Source: JAAYJM01 sp964499465
GTDB lineage: Bacteria; Bacteroidota; Ignavibacteria; Kapaibacteriales; UBA2268
NCBI GenBank assembly: GCA_964499465.1
Contig: CAZCLJ010000110.1
Location: forward strand, 1-13,717
Direction of reading: 5' to 3'
DNA: 13,717 nt
This document shows positions 1 to 5,321 of this stretch, in pieces (within the stretch, counting starts at the first letter, position 1; each line of letters opens with the position of its first letter). The notes under the pieces were generated by a model. That model saw only the letters and a program-made list of their open reading frames with translations, searched no databases and was not told the DNA's origin. Made by a program: the position numbers and the translations under genes.

Positions 1-40
1 TCTGGATTCTTCACTTCGTTCAGAATGACTGTGTTAAATA

Positions 41-95
41 ATGTCATCTCCATTTAAATAAAGGTCTTACTTTATCTGGGGGGTGCCAATGACAT
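41..95 (+). repeat. Interspersed repeat, ATGTCATCtCCATTTAAATA family, copy 1
   Basis: The segment starts ATGTCATCTCCATTTAAATA, continues through GTCTTACTTTATCTGGGG and ends near CCAATGACATC. Closely related segments lie at 286-340 and 10135-10189, and a diverged copy on the opposite strand lies at about 3745-3802. The ends ATGTCAT and ATGACAT are inverted to each other, so the unit can fold on itself. No coding potential is seen. Confidence 0.7.
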
Positions 96-102
96 CGTAG
101 TT

Positions 103-134
103 TGTCATTCTGACGGATGTCAGAATCCATCTTG
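103..134 (+). repeat. GACGGATGTC palindrome family, copy 1
   Basis: The core is TTCTGACggatGTCAGAA, an inverted repeat with 7-bp arms, flanked by TGTCA on one side and TCCATCTT on the other. It pairs in inverted orientation with the copy at 246-275, with a GTCATTAGT-family repeat between them, so 103-275 can be read as one inverted-pair unit. Confidence 0.8.
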
Positions 135-170
135 GTTTTCCCTAAAGAGAATGGACAAAGAAATATTTTA

Positions 171-231
171 GTCATTGGTCATTAGTTGTTAGTAAAATAC
201 GAATGACTAATAACGAATGACTAATGACCTA
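171..231. repeat. GTCATTAGT...ACTAATGAC repeat, copy 1
   Basis: The segment begins GTCATTGGTCATTAGT and ends ATGACTAATGACC, with the internal motif TTAGTAAAATACGAATGACT. The two ends are inverted repeats of each other and the inner part repeats the same word. Near-identical copies lie at 757-807 and, on the other strand, 3916-3946. A variant lies at 1581-1629. Confidence 0.8.
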
Positions 232-245
232 TAAAAACTATTTTT

Positions 246-275
246 AAGATGGATTCTGACATCCGTCAGCATTAC
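246..275 (-). repeat. GACGGATGTC palindrome family, copy 2 (inverted)
   Basis: AAGATGGATTCTGACATCCG followed by TCAGCATTACA is the reverse complement of the copy at 103-134 with small changes. From here to about 335 the sequence continues into the ATGTCATCtCC family. The same compound order occurs on the opposite strand at 3842 down to about 3745, so roughly 90-100 bp are shared between the two places. Confidence 0.8.
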
Positions 276-285
276 ACTTTTACTT

Positions 286-340
286 ATGTCATCTCCATTT
301 AAATAAAAGTCTTACTTTATCTGGGGGTTCGGAATGACAA
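286..340 (+). repeat. Interspersed repeat, ATGTCATCtCCATTTAAATA family, copy 2
   Basis: This copy runs from ATGTCATCTCCATTTAAATA through GTCTTACTTTATCTGGGG to GGAATGACA. It differs from the copy at 41-95 at only a few positions over about 40 bases. Confidence 0.7.
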
Positions 341-381
341 GACTGTGAAATATAGACATCAGGAGTTCTGAGGTTAAGAAG

Positions 382-426
382 ATTAGATAGTTTAGATAGT
401 TTAGATAGTTTAGATAGTTTAAATAG
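382..426 (+). repeat. 9-bp tandem repeat (TTTAGATAG)n
   Basis: About five head-to-tail copies of TTTAGATAG are visible: a shortened first unit at 383-390, three exact units at 391-417 and a variant TTTAAATAG at 418-426. The unit is a multiple of three, but no reading frame with a start and flanking coding sequence uses it. A related phrase on the opposite strand (aaactatctaaac) is seen at about 10355-10370, just downstream of the glycosyltransferase gene. Confidence 0.85.
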
Positions 427-428
427 TT

Positions 429-461
429 AACTTTCGCAAAGTTAAGAAACTTTACAAAAGT
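429..461 (+). repeat. Double palindrome AACTTTCGCAAAGTT, left copy
   Basis: Two short palindromes lie in tandem: AACTTTcgcAAAGTT, a 3-base linker AAG, then AAACTTTacaAAAGT. The same compound structure appears in inverted orientation at 704-737. A half copy, AACTTTACAAAAGTTAAG, runs off the end of the window at 13700-13717. Confidence 0.75.
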
Positions 462-543
462 ATTAAATCTTCTTACTTCACGAAAGTTTAAAATCAGTTA
501 AAAGCATTTGTACTCACCGTGGACTGAGTCTTGTTTTCTTTCC

Positions 544-693
544 ACTCCTTAGGAGTATCCGGTTTGTAGAAATAATGACGAAAAAAAAGAAAAGCTACAT
601 AGCTGCGACCTATCTTTACTACAAACAGAACGCTCCTACGGAGTTTTGCTAACTCAAAATACTTTTTCTACAAATAGAAAGCAACTACGTTGC
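544..693. repeat. Cluster of four short perfect palindromes
   Basis: Four short perfect inverted repeats lie within 150 bases: ACTCCT-T-AGGAGT (544-556), AGCTA-CA-TAGCT (593-604), CTCC-TAC-GGAG (633-643) and GCAAC-TAC-GTTGC (681-693). The words CTACAAA and CTCCTtaGGAG recur between them. The cluster sits between the two inverted copies of the AACTTTCG double palindrome (429-461 and 704-737), so it may be the interior of one composite element. No open frame of useful length is seen. Confidence 0.6.
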
Positions 694-703
694 TTCTTCT
701 TAC

Positions 704-737
704 ACTTTGCGAAAGTTTCTTAACTTTCGTAAAGTTT
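704..737 (-). repeat. Double palindrome AACTTTCG..., right (inverted) copy
   Basis: ACTTTgcgAAAGT, a CTT linker region and AACTTTcgtAAAGTT form the inverted counterpart of the segment at 429-461. The two copies are about 240 bp apart. Confidence 0.7.
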
Positions 738-756
738 GTACGTGAAACGTAAAGAT

Positions 757-807
757 GTCATTAGTTGTTAGTAAAATACGAATGACTAATAACAAATGAC
801 TAATGAC
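757..807. repeat. GTCATTAGT...ACTAATGAC repeat, copy 2
   Basis: This nearly matches the copy at 171-231 over about 50 bases (GTCATTAGTTGTTAGTAAAA, then ACGAATGACT and ATGACTAATGACC). The flanking CAATAAATACTATTTT also resembles the flank of the first copy, so the repeat unit extends slightly past the palindromic part. Confidence 0.8.
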
Positions 808-857
808 CAATAAATACTATTTTATATCAAACCGCTAACAAAAATGGTAATATAATC

Positions 858-940
858 TGTCATTTCGAAGCGCAGCGAAGAATCTCACAACTCCTTGATA
901 CCACAGACTTTGAGATTTCTCACTTCGTTTCGAAATGACA
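858..940. repeat. Inverted-pair element, TGTCATTTCGAA...TTCGAAATGACA
   Basis: The left arm (858-893) reads TGTCATTTCGAAGCGCAGCG then AAGAATCTCAC. The right arm (about 911-940) reads TTGAGATTTCTCACTTCG then TTTCGAAATGACA. They are inverted copies around an approximately 17-base centre, so the unit can form a long hairpin. Related units lie at 10092-10125 (one arm), 10243-10315 and 13605-13689. Confidence 0.8.
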
Positions 941-976
941 TTATGATTTTGCACTATTAGTTAGCTGTTTGGTATT

Positions 977-1009
977 AAAGATGGATTCTGACATCCGTCA
1001 GAATGACAC
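977..1009 (-). repeat. GACGGATGTC palindrome family, copy 3
   Basis: AAAGATGGATTCTGACATCC followed by GTCAGAATGACAC is a close copy of the family. It shares the preceding GGTATTAAAG with the copy at 3857-3889. It lies about 40 bases beyond the stop codon of the HIT gene and could help end that transcript, although no strong T-run follows it on that strand. Confidence 0.75.
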
Positions 1010-1050
1010 TTAAACATTTCAAACTGAAAAAATATACTTTTAGTTAAAAT

Positions 1051-1392
1051 CTAAAATTCCCACTTAAGTTTTTTCCCGCCAATTAAATGACAATGCAGAT
1101 GAAATACTTCCTGACCTGCATCTTTATTACAATTAAAAACAAGTCGGTAGCCACTTTCAGCAATACCTTTTTCTTTTGATATTTTTTTTGCTGCAATAAC
1201 GATTTTTCCAATTAATTCTGCATCCTGAAGTTCAATATCATTTACAGTTGGAATTTCCTTTTTAGGAATTATCAAAATGTGAACCGGTGCTTTGGGGCTT
1301 ATATCATTGAAAGCAAGTAATTCATCATCTTCATACACGATAGTTGCTGGTATTTCTTTTCTTATTATCTTTGAAAATATTGTTTCTGACAT
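1051..1392 (-). CDS. HIT-family (HINT-like) nucleotide-binding hydrolase
   Basis: This 113-residue protein is full length for a HINT-type histidine-triad hydrolase. These small cytosolic enzymes hydrolyse purine nucleotide phosphoramidates or related nucleotide conjugates. The N-terminus (SETIFSKIIRKEIPATIVYE) and the DDELLAFNDISPKAPVHILI stretch are typical of the family. The triad is at the C-terminus as H98-L-H100-C-H102, preceded by the conserved N-x-x-x-x-G-Q segment (N89-N..G93-Q94). By family analogy H100 is the nucleophile. The protein ends GGKKLKWEF, where many relatives end in WPPG. ATG at 1392 follows AAGGTGG (1396-1402) at good spacing. The gene stands alone between repeat-rich gaps, and its physiological substrate cannot be read from sequence. 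Confidence 0.95.
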   Translation of the reverse strand: MSETIFSKIIRKEIPATIVYEDDELLAFNDISPKAPVHILIIPKKEIPTVNDIELQDAELIGKIVIAAKKISKEKGIAESGYRLVFNCNKDAGQEVFHLHCHLIGGKKLKWEF

Positions 1393-1780
1393 ATTCCACC
1401 TTAAATTATTTTTAAATAAATTTCAAAGTTGCAATTTAAGAAAAATGAAATAATCTGAGTAAATACAATATTAAATATTTTTGAAAAAAATTGAAATATC
1501 AGAACTTTTGATGCCACGTTGTTTGCTATTTCGCATATTTTACAATAAGAAATTAAATTTGATTGTAAATATTTCAATTAGGTCATTCGTTATTCGTCAT
1601 TCGTCATTAGTAGTTATATACTAATGACCAATAAATAATAGAACGATATTTGCTAAATGCGCAACTATTCTTTACGAAGCAAATCTCATAACTCCTTTAT
1701 TTTCGTTATGGGGTCAGGAGTTCTGACCTTGCGACGTGGAGTTAATCTGTATTTTCTGGCTACATAAAAATTATGTGGTT
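1393..1780. other. Gene-free gap with repeat remnants
   Basis: No gene is seen in these 388 bases. They hold the leader of the HIT gene, a GTCATT/AATGACC palindromic repeat (1581-1629) and, at about 1660-1730, a degenerate relative of the TTCGAAATGACA element (ACGAAGCAAATCTCATAACT) ending in the inverted repeat GGTCAG-gagtt-CTGACC (1712-1728). The 13-mer TCAGGAGTTCTGA at 1714-1726 also occurs at 359-371. The hairpin lies beyond the 1781 stop codon of the membrane-protein gene and could end that operon's transcript. Confidence 0.55.
1581..1629. repeat. GTCATTCGT...ACTAATGACC palindromic repeat, copy 3
   Basis: GGTCATTCGTTATTCGTCAT followed by TCGTCATTAGTAGTTATATA and CTAATGACC is a variant of the family at 171-231 and 757-807. 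The ends GGTCATT and AATGACC are exact inverted repeats. The word TCGTCATT is repeated internally, suggesting slippage or local duplication. Confidence 0.7.
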
Positions 1781-2098
1781 TTATTCAATTACTGTTTTCT
1801 TTTGTGGAGTTATTTTCTCTCTCCAAAATGCAAAAACAAGCAAAATCCCAAATAAATAAATTAAATATTTAAATATTTCATATTTATCATCTTCAAATAT
1901 GGGAAGTAAAAACAATAGGTTTACAAAAGCAAAATAAAGAAAGAGATTGCCAAAGTATTCGTAAATTCTTTGGGTTATCTTCTTTTTTGCTTTCAGGAAA
2001 GAATTGATTTGAAATTTCTTATACCTTCCTGTGCTACCTAAAAAGAATATACCCAAAGCCAATAAAACGCAAATTAGTATTACATTTGTATAATCCAT
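1781..2098 (-). CDS. Small three-helix membrane protein, function unknown
   Basis: The 105-residue product has three hydrophobic segments at about residues 5-22, 48-68 and 74-92. A basic loop (YKKFQ..FLKAKKKITQR) lies between the first and second, and a charged tail (REKITPQKKTVIE) follows the third. It is therefore an inner-membrane protein, with the basic loop predicted cytoplasmic. The general layout resembles small DUF3784-like membrane proteins, but I cannot assign it to a family. A strong Shine-Dalgarno AAGGAG (2105-2110) supports ATG at 2098. It begins 21 bases after the stop of the thioredoxin-fold gene on the same strand, so it is probably the last gene of a three-gene operon and may work with the secreted redox protein. 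Confidence 0.75.
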   Translation of the reverse strand: MDYTNVILICVLLALGIFFLGSTGRYKKFQINSFLKAKKKITQRIYEYFGNLFLYFAFVNLLFLLPIFEDDKYEIFKYLIYLFGILLVFAFWREKITPQKKTVIE

Positions 2099-2104
2099 TT
2101 TTCA

Positions 2105-2110
2105 CTCCTT
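2105..2110 (-). promoter_or_regulatory. Strong Shine-Dalgarno site before the membrane protein gene
   Basis: AAGGAG on the minus strand lies six bases before the ATG at 2098. It fixes the start and shows that this organism uses Shine-Dalgarno-type initiation at least sometimes, which is relevant because many Bacteroidetes rarely do. Confidence 0.75.
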
Positions 2111-2119
2111 TATAAAAAA

Positions 2120-2575
2120 TTATTTTTCTTCAAGTTCTTTTATAGCTTTTTCAATTAGTTGCTTTACTTTTTCTTTATAATTATTTCCTTTAAACATTTC
2201 TTCAAATTTAATAATTTTTTCTTTATTATTTATTTTAATTATTAATGCCGGAGTTTTATCAAAAGAATAATCATTTATTTTAATAACAGAAAATCCCATC
2301 TTCTTTGCTTTTTTATCGAAATATATTTCATCAAATTTAATTCTATCTTCAAACAAATACTTAAGTGATTGAACTGAATTTTTATTAAGCATAGAACTCG
2401 TAACTAAAATAGTTTTATATTTTGCTTTCCAAAGAGTATCTAAAGCAGCAATAGTAGCAAAACAATCCTTACAGACAAGATTATCGCTTATTACAATAAC
2501 GGCATTATTTATTTCAGAATACTCGACTGTTTGTAAATTTAGCCCAAAAAGGAATGAAAAAATTAGATATAGCAT
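2120..2575 (-). CDS. Small secreted or membrane-anchored thioredoxin-fold protein
   Basis: A hydrophobic N-terminus (MLYLIFSFLFGLNL) suggests export or a membrane anchor. It is followed by a thioredoxin-like layout: a strand (AVIVISD), the redox motif C35-K-D-C38, a helix (TIAALDTLWKA), a strand (KTILVTSS), and a TPALII strand whose Pro109 is the likely cis-proline opposite the active site. A charged helical tail (EKVKQLIEKAIKELEEK) closes the 151 residues. The role is probably extracytoplasmic thiol-disulfide chemistry; the partner is unknown. I chose ATG at 2575, which lies one base after the TAA of the upstream gene. A TTG four codons earlier (2587) would sit inside that gene and only one base from the AGGGAG motif. 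The tight junction indicates co-translation with the propeller-like gene. Confidence 0.75.
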   Translation of the reverse strand: MLYLIFSFLFGLNLQTVEYSEINNAVIVISDNLVCKDCFATIAALDTLWKAKYKTILVTSSMLNKNSVQSLKYLFEDRIKFDEIYFDKKAKKMGFSVIKINDYSFDKTPALIIKINNKEKIIKFEEMFKGNNYKEKVKQLIEKAIKELEEK

Positions 2576-2576
2576 A

Positions 2577-3680
2577 TTATTTTGCAAGCTCCCTAATTAA
2601 AAAATGACCTTTTTCCTTTTCGTAGTCGTAATGAGTGGTAATCATTTTTCCTTTTGTAAAAATGTAGTTATTTCCAATAGCTGAATAAACTTTATTCTCA
2701 TTGCTATCACTGAATTGTTGGCTATCAATATCAGATTTGGTTAAAACCCATTTCCCATTAACTCTTTCCCAGATATCATAATATAAGTTATATAATTGAC
2801 TTGTTGTTTCGTCATTATTGACAAATGAATAGCATACGAAAATTCTGTTGTCGTCAATAAACTGAATATTATTCATAGTCGAAATTGTATTTGTATCGTT
2901 TTGAAAAAAATTGATTACTTGAGCCGGGTGTCGGTTTTTAAACTTCAATGTGGAATAGCAGACCGCCTTCCAATTTGGAATTGTTCTTGTTAATGTATCG
3001 GTTTTTCCACTATTTAAATTTTTAACTTTTATGCTGTATTCAGTTATGTCCGTCATTAATATTTCTTTTTCAGATATATCTAAAATCTGTCGTGGCTTAA
3101 ATAAAGTCCAGTAAAAACCTTTGGGTTCAGGAAGGTTAACGAATTTAGAATTACCCGGTTCTTTTATATCATAATACCAGTAGTAAAAAGTGCTGTCTCG
3201 CTTTGTATGATAATTTTCATTCAAACCGTAGATTTTATTTCCTCTGATTTTTAAACTGTTGCTGGCATAATAAAGCAGATTCTTATGAAAAATATCTTCT
3301 AAATTGATGTATTTGAATAATATAGCTTCATTACCCAACATTTTATACATTATTAAATATGTTCTGAGTAATACAAAAATTGAATCGTTCCTAATATCAA
3401 TACAATCTACGCTAAACCTGTTACAACCTTCTTTTAAAATAAAATCTGGTATTTTAACAATTACATTTTGATTAGTATCCTTACAGTTCTTGATTAAGAA
3501 ATTACAATTAGTATCAACTTGCTTATAAACTAAAAGGATACTGCTATCATTATACAGAATTTTATGGAAAACACCATGATTTATAAACTTATCACTAAAA
3601 CTTGTCTCATCAACTAAATTTAAATTGATATTAATCTCATTTAAGAACAAAAGAAATAGACTTATTAAAATTGCTTTCAT
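2577..3680 (-). CDS. Exported beta-rich protein, possibly propeller-like
   Basis: This 367-residue protein starts with a hydrophobic stretch (ILISLFLLFL) that looks like a signal peptide but has no lipobox cysteine. The rest is rich in aromatic and Asn/Asp residues and shows repeated short strands of the kind DSIFVLLRTYLIMYK, RGNKIYGLNEN, EKEILMTDITEYSIKVKNL, DDNRIFVCYSFV and IGNNYIFTKGKMIT. This is the pattern expected of a beta-propeller, although I cannot count blades securely. Cysteines cluster at about residues 59-92 (CNFLIKNC, EGCNRF, VDC) and might form disulfides. It is the first gene of an operon with a CxxC thioredoxin-fold protein and a small membrane protein. A beta-rich binding protein paired with a redox protein is an inference from this context. 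No Shine-Dalgarno is visible before the ATG. Confidence 0.7.
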   Translation of the reverse strand: MKAILISLFLLFLNEININLNLVDETSFSDKFINHGVFHKILYNDSSILLVYKQVDTNCNFLIKNCKDTNQNVIVKIPDFILKEGCNRFSVDCIDIRNDSIFVLLRTYLIMYKMLGNEAILFKYINLEDIFHKNLLYYASNSLKIRGNKIYGLNENYHTKRDSTFYYWYYDIKEPGNSKFVNLPEPKGFYWTLFKPRQILDISEKEILMTDITEYSIKVKNLNSGKTDTLTRTIPNWKAVCYSTLKFKNRHPAQVINFFQNDTNTISTMNNIQFIDDNRIFVCYSFVNNDETTSQLYNLYYDIWERVNGKWVLTKSDIDSQQFSDSNENKVYSAIGNNYIFTKGKMITTHYDYEKEKGHFLIRELAK

Positions 3681-3704
3681 TTTTTTATTAATTTATTTAA
3701 AATT

Positions 3705-3723
3705 CCGCACTTAATAATTGCGG
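3705..3723 (-). promoter_or_regulatory. Small hairpin in the leader of the propeller-like gene
   Basis: CCGCA and TGCGG (minus strand CCGCA-attattaag-TGCGG) can pair 25 bases before the ATG at 3680. The stem is only five base pairs, so it may be incidental; it is the only G+C-rich spot in this leader. Confidence 0.25.
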
Positions 3724-3744
3724 TTTATATAGTAATCAATTTTT

Positions 3745-3802
3745 CTTAGTCATTCTGAACCTCCTTATTATGCAAGTGCTTTATTTTAATGGAGATGATA
3801 TA
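3745..3802 (-). repeat. Interspersed repeat, ATGTCATCtCCATTTAAATA family, diverged copy
   Basis: Read on the minus strand, TATCATCTCCATTAAAATAA leads through AGCACTTGCATAATAAGG to GGTTCAGAATGAC. It aligns with 286-340, and the sequence before it (CAGCATTACACTTTTAATTA) matches the flank of that copy too. The compound of palindrome plus this unit was therefore probably duplicated as one piece. Confidence 0.6.
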
Positions 3803-3810
3803 ATTAAAAG

Positions 3811-3889
3811 TGTAATGCTGACGGATGTCAGAATCCATCTTGTTCTTTTCGGTATTAAAGATAGATTCTGACATCCGTCAGAATGACAT
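3811..3889. repeat. Inverted pair of GACGGATGTC palindromes
   Basis: The left arm 3811-3841 (TGTAATGCTGACGGATGTCA then GAATCCATCTT) and the right arm 3857-3889 (AAAGATAGATTCTGACATCC then GTCAGAATGACAT) are inverted copies about 15 bases apart. Together they form a hairpin with roughly 30-bp arms, and each arm contains its own smaller palindrome CTGACggatGTCAG. Confidence 0.8.
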
Positions 3890-3915
3890 TATGCCACTTA
3901 ATACTGGAAATTGTA

Positions 3916-3946
3916 TCATTAGTATTTTACTAACAACTAATGACTA
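3916..3946 (-). repeat. GTCATTAGT-family repeat, partial inverted copy
   Basis: Read on the minus strand, GTCATTAGTTGTTAGTAAAA TAC matches the first half of the units at 171-231 and 757-807. A GACGGATGTC-family copy follows directly at 3952-3984, the same adjacency as at 171-275. Confidence 0.7.
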
Positions 3947-3951
3947 AAAAG

Positions 3952-3984
3952 CAAGATGGTTTCTGGCATCCGCCAGCATTACAT
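3952..3984 (-). repeat. GACGGATGTC palindrome family, diverged copy
   Basis: AAGATGGTTTCTGGCATCCG followed by CCAGCATTACA is a copy in which both arms changed together (CTGGCatccGCCAG instead of CTGACatccGTCAG). Paired changes that keep the stem suggest that the hairpin itself matters or that gene conversion acts within it. Confidence 0.75.
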
Positions 3985-4050
3985 CGCTGCTTTTACCCTC
4001 TGTTGCTCTTAAATTAAAATATTGCATATACAAATTTATCTTTTTCAAAC

Positions 4051-4293
4051 AATGATTTGACGACTTCAAACGCTCATCAAAAGGGTTAAAATGCTCATCA
4101 AAAGGGTTAAAATGCTCATCAAAAGACTTCAAACGCTCATCAAAAGACTTCAAACAGTCATCAAAAGACTTCAAACGCTCATCAAAAGGGTTCAAACGCT
4201 CATCAAAAGACTTCAAACGCTCATCAAAAGACTTCTAACGCTCATCAAAAGGGTTCAAATGCTCATCAAAAGACTTCAAACGCTCATCAAAAG
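4051..4293. repeat. 21-bp tandem repeat array, about 11 units
   Basis: The consensus GCTCATCAAAAGACTTCAAAC is repeated head to tail from 4072 to 4281, with a partial unit at 4282-4293 and a diverged unit at 4051-4071. Ten full units are visible. They differ mainly by GACTTC versus GGGTTC/GGGTTA and AAAC versus AAAT. Because 21 is a multiple of three, both strands stay open. The minus strand would read FDERLKS and the plus strand LIKRLQT, each with heptad spacing of hydrophobic residues. The minus frame is broken by TAG in unit eight (4235-4237). The plus frame runs 4091-4324 and consists almost wholly of repeat. There are no spacers between units, so it is not CRISPR. I read it as a minisatellite or a coiled-coil gene remnant. 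Confidence 0.85.
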
Positions 4294-4463
4294 AGATTTT
4301 ATATTATCTGAAGTTGTTATTTAAACGAAATTATTCATTAGATTATAGTGTGCATCAGTATTTTATCTATTTTTATTTATTAGATTTACATTTTCTTCAT
4401 TATTTTTATAAATCAATATTATTATAAATAAAGAAGAATAATTTTGCTAATTATTTTACTTAT

Positions 4464-4560
4464 TTAACTTAACTTATGTAATTCCCATTTATATTATAAA
4501 CGAATTAATTTGATAGTCTATTTTATTTTATAACACAAGAAGCATTTTCTTTTCAATGGG
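4464..4560 (+). repeat. Probable decayed left arm of the TTAACTCAC element
   Basis: Bases 4464-4484 match the element end TTAACTCACCTTACGCAATT plus C at 17 of 21 positions. The downstream segment TATAACACAAgaaGCATT (about 4530-4547) matches TATAACACAAATACCATT in the copy at 4993-5299. No matching right arm was found, so this looks like an old partial copy. Confidence 0.4.
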
Positions 4561-4726
4561 CGAATTATTATGTGAATTACTTTAAAAAAGCTAATCTATC
4601 CTATATTATTCATAAATTAAAAAAATTATTCAGTAGTTATTGATTATAAATGGTTTGCTTAATATTCTGTAAAAAAACTAAGTTTTTTCTCTAATTTTAT
4701 TAAATTCTAAAATCGTTACTGAGTCT

Positions 4727-4760
4727 ATTCATCCGATGACTGGGAAGTCATCGGATGAAT
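4727..4760. repeat. Perfect 15-bp-arm inverted repeat around CCGATGACT
   Basis: Arms ATTCATCCGATGACT (4727-4741) and AGTCATCGGATGAAT (4746-4760) are exact reverse complements around a four-base loop GGGA. It stands out from very AT-rich surroundings. There is no adjacent gene end and no clear T-tract, so a terminator role is not supported. A stand-alone palindromic repeat is more likely. Confidence 0.8.
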
Positions 4761-4807
4761 TATTCATGCTATATTATTTATAAATCAAAAGCTAATTCTA
4801 TATCACT

Positions 4808-4931
4808 CATTCCCAAGTTGCACTTGGGAATGTAACTATCACAAAAGCTATGCTTTAACTCTTAATTCATTAAAAAAATGCAAAGCACAACTTGAAAAGA
4901 AATCTTCCTTCCCAAGTGCAACTTGGGAAGG
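4808..4931. repeat. Inverted-pair element with CCCAAGT/ACTTGGG palindromic ends
   Basis: The left end 4808-4832 is CATTCCCAAGT-TGC-ACTTGGGAATG and the right end 4907-4931 is CCTTCCCAAGT-GCA-ACTTGGGAAGG. Each end is itself a perfect palindrome with 11-bp arms. The loops (TGC versus GCA) show that the two ends are inverted relative to each other. They bound a 74-bp AT-rich interior without coding potential. The total of 124 bp with palindromic ends in inverted order is the geometry of a REPIN or small MITE. Confidence 0.75.
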
Positions 4932-4992
4932 AGTTCAAAGTAAATTTTTTTTCAATATTTTAAAATAAATCAACTATTAATGAAAATTATTA

Positions 4993-5299
4993 TTAACTCA
5001 CATTACGCAATTCAAATTTATAGTTAAGTTGATGCACTATTTTTTTTATAACACAAATACCATTCCCCTCTTGAGAGGGGCAGGGGTGTGTTCTTGTATG
5101 TCTGTTATTAATCTAATTTCGTTTTATACTGTGATGCTTATGATTGATATGATATTTATTAAAAAGTAAATAATCTTAATCTCATTAATCATATAAATCA
5201 TAGTTTATGCTAATATTTCATCGAACCAAATCACAACTTGGTAAAAGAAAAAGAACACACCCCTGCCCCTCTCAAGAGGGGAATGCGTAAGGTGAGTTA
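4993..5299. mobile_element. MITE-like inverted-repeat element A (TTAACTCAC family)
   Basis: The outer ends TTAACTCACATTACGCAATT C (4993-5013) and GAATGCGTAAGGTGAGTTA (5281-5299) are inverted repeats. Inside lies a second, perfect 35-bp inverted repeat at 5061-5095 and 5251-5285, beginning CATTCCCCTCTTGAGAGGGG and ending GGGTGTGTTCTT. Each arm contains the smaller hairpin CCCCTC-TTGA-GAGGGG. The 155-bp interior is AT-rich and non-coding. The right end lies 22 bases beyond the TAG stop of the 508-residue gene. A second copy occupies 6876-7268. No transposase is present, so mobility is inferred from repetition and architecture. A bidirectional transcription-end function is also possible. Confidence 0.65.
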
Positions 5300-5321
5300 T
5301 TAAATTTATGAATAATACAGG

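Larger units (their letters stand above)
1..1050. other. Gene-free region filled with interspersed repeats
   Basis: No convincing coding frame is visible in the first 1,050 bases. The stretch is a mosaic of repeat families that recur elsewhere in the window: the GACGGATGTC palindrome family (103-134, 246-275, 977-1009), the GTCATTAGT/ACTAATGAC family (171-231, 757-807), the ATGTCATCtCCATTTAAATA family (41-95, 286-340), a 9-bp tandem repeat (382-426), paired AACTTTCG/CGAAAGTT palindromes (429-461, 704-737) and a TTCGAAATGACA inverted pair (858-940). Bases 1-30 resemble a partial copy of the last family. It lies downstream of the HIT gene, so some hairpins may end that transcript; this is inferred. 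Confidence 0.7.
3681..5321. other. 1.6-kb gene-free region between two thioredoxin/propeller-like loci
   Basis: No credible gene is seen across 1,641 bases. From left to right it holds a small hairpin leader (3705-3723), three GACGGATGTC-family repeats (3811-3984), a GTCATTAGT-family copy (3916-3946), a 21-bp tandem array (4051-4293), a very AT-rich segment (about 4294-4720) containing what may be a decayed arm of the TTAACTCAC element, a 15-bp-arm hairpin (4727-4760), an inverted-pair element built on CCCAAGT/ACTTGGG (4808-4931) and a full TTAACTCAC element (4993-5299). The reading frames through the tandem array are explained by the repeat. Confidence 0.65.

Noticed and set aside
2576..2587. 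TTG start (2587) for the small thioredoxin-fold protein
   Set aside because: It would overlap the upstream gene and sit only one base from the AGGGAG motif; the ATG at 2575 directly after the stop codon gives a cleaner signal peptide.
3944..4216. A 90-codon minus-strand frame with FDERLKS repeats
   Set aside because: It starts at a TTG inside the repeat just after an in-frame TAG and runs into an interspersed repeat; no independent sign of a gene.
4051..4293. CRISPR array
   Set aside because: The 21-bp units are directly adjacent with no unique spacers, and no cas gene is nearby.
4091..4324. A 77-codon plus-strand frame with LIKRLQT repeats
   Set aside because: It consists almost entirely of the 21-bp tandem repeat and has no ribosome site or non-repeat domain, so I describe it as part of the repeat.
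4672..4688. AAAAAAACT-A-AGTTTTTT hairpin as an intrinsic terminator
   Set aside because: No gene ends nearby on either strand and the stem is almost all A-T, so it is probably chance in AT-rich DNA.
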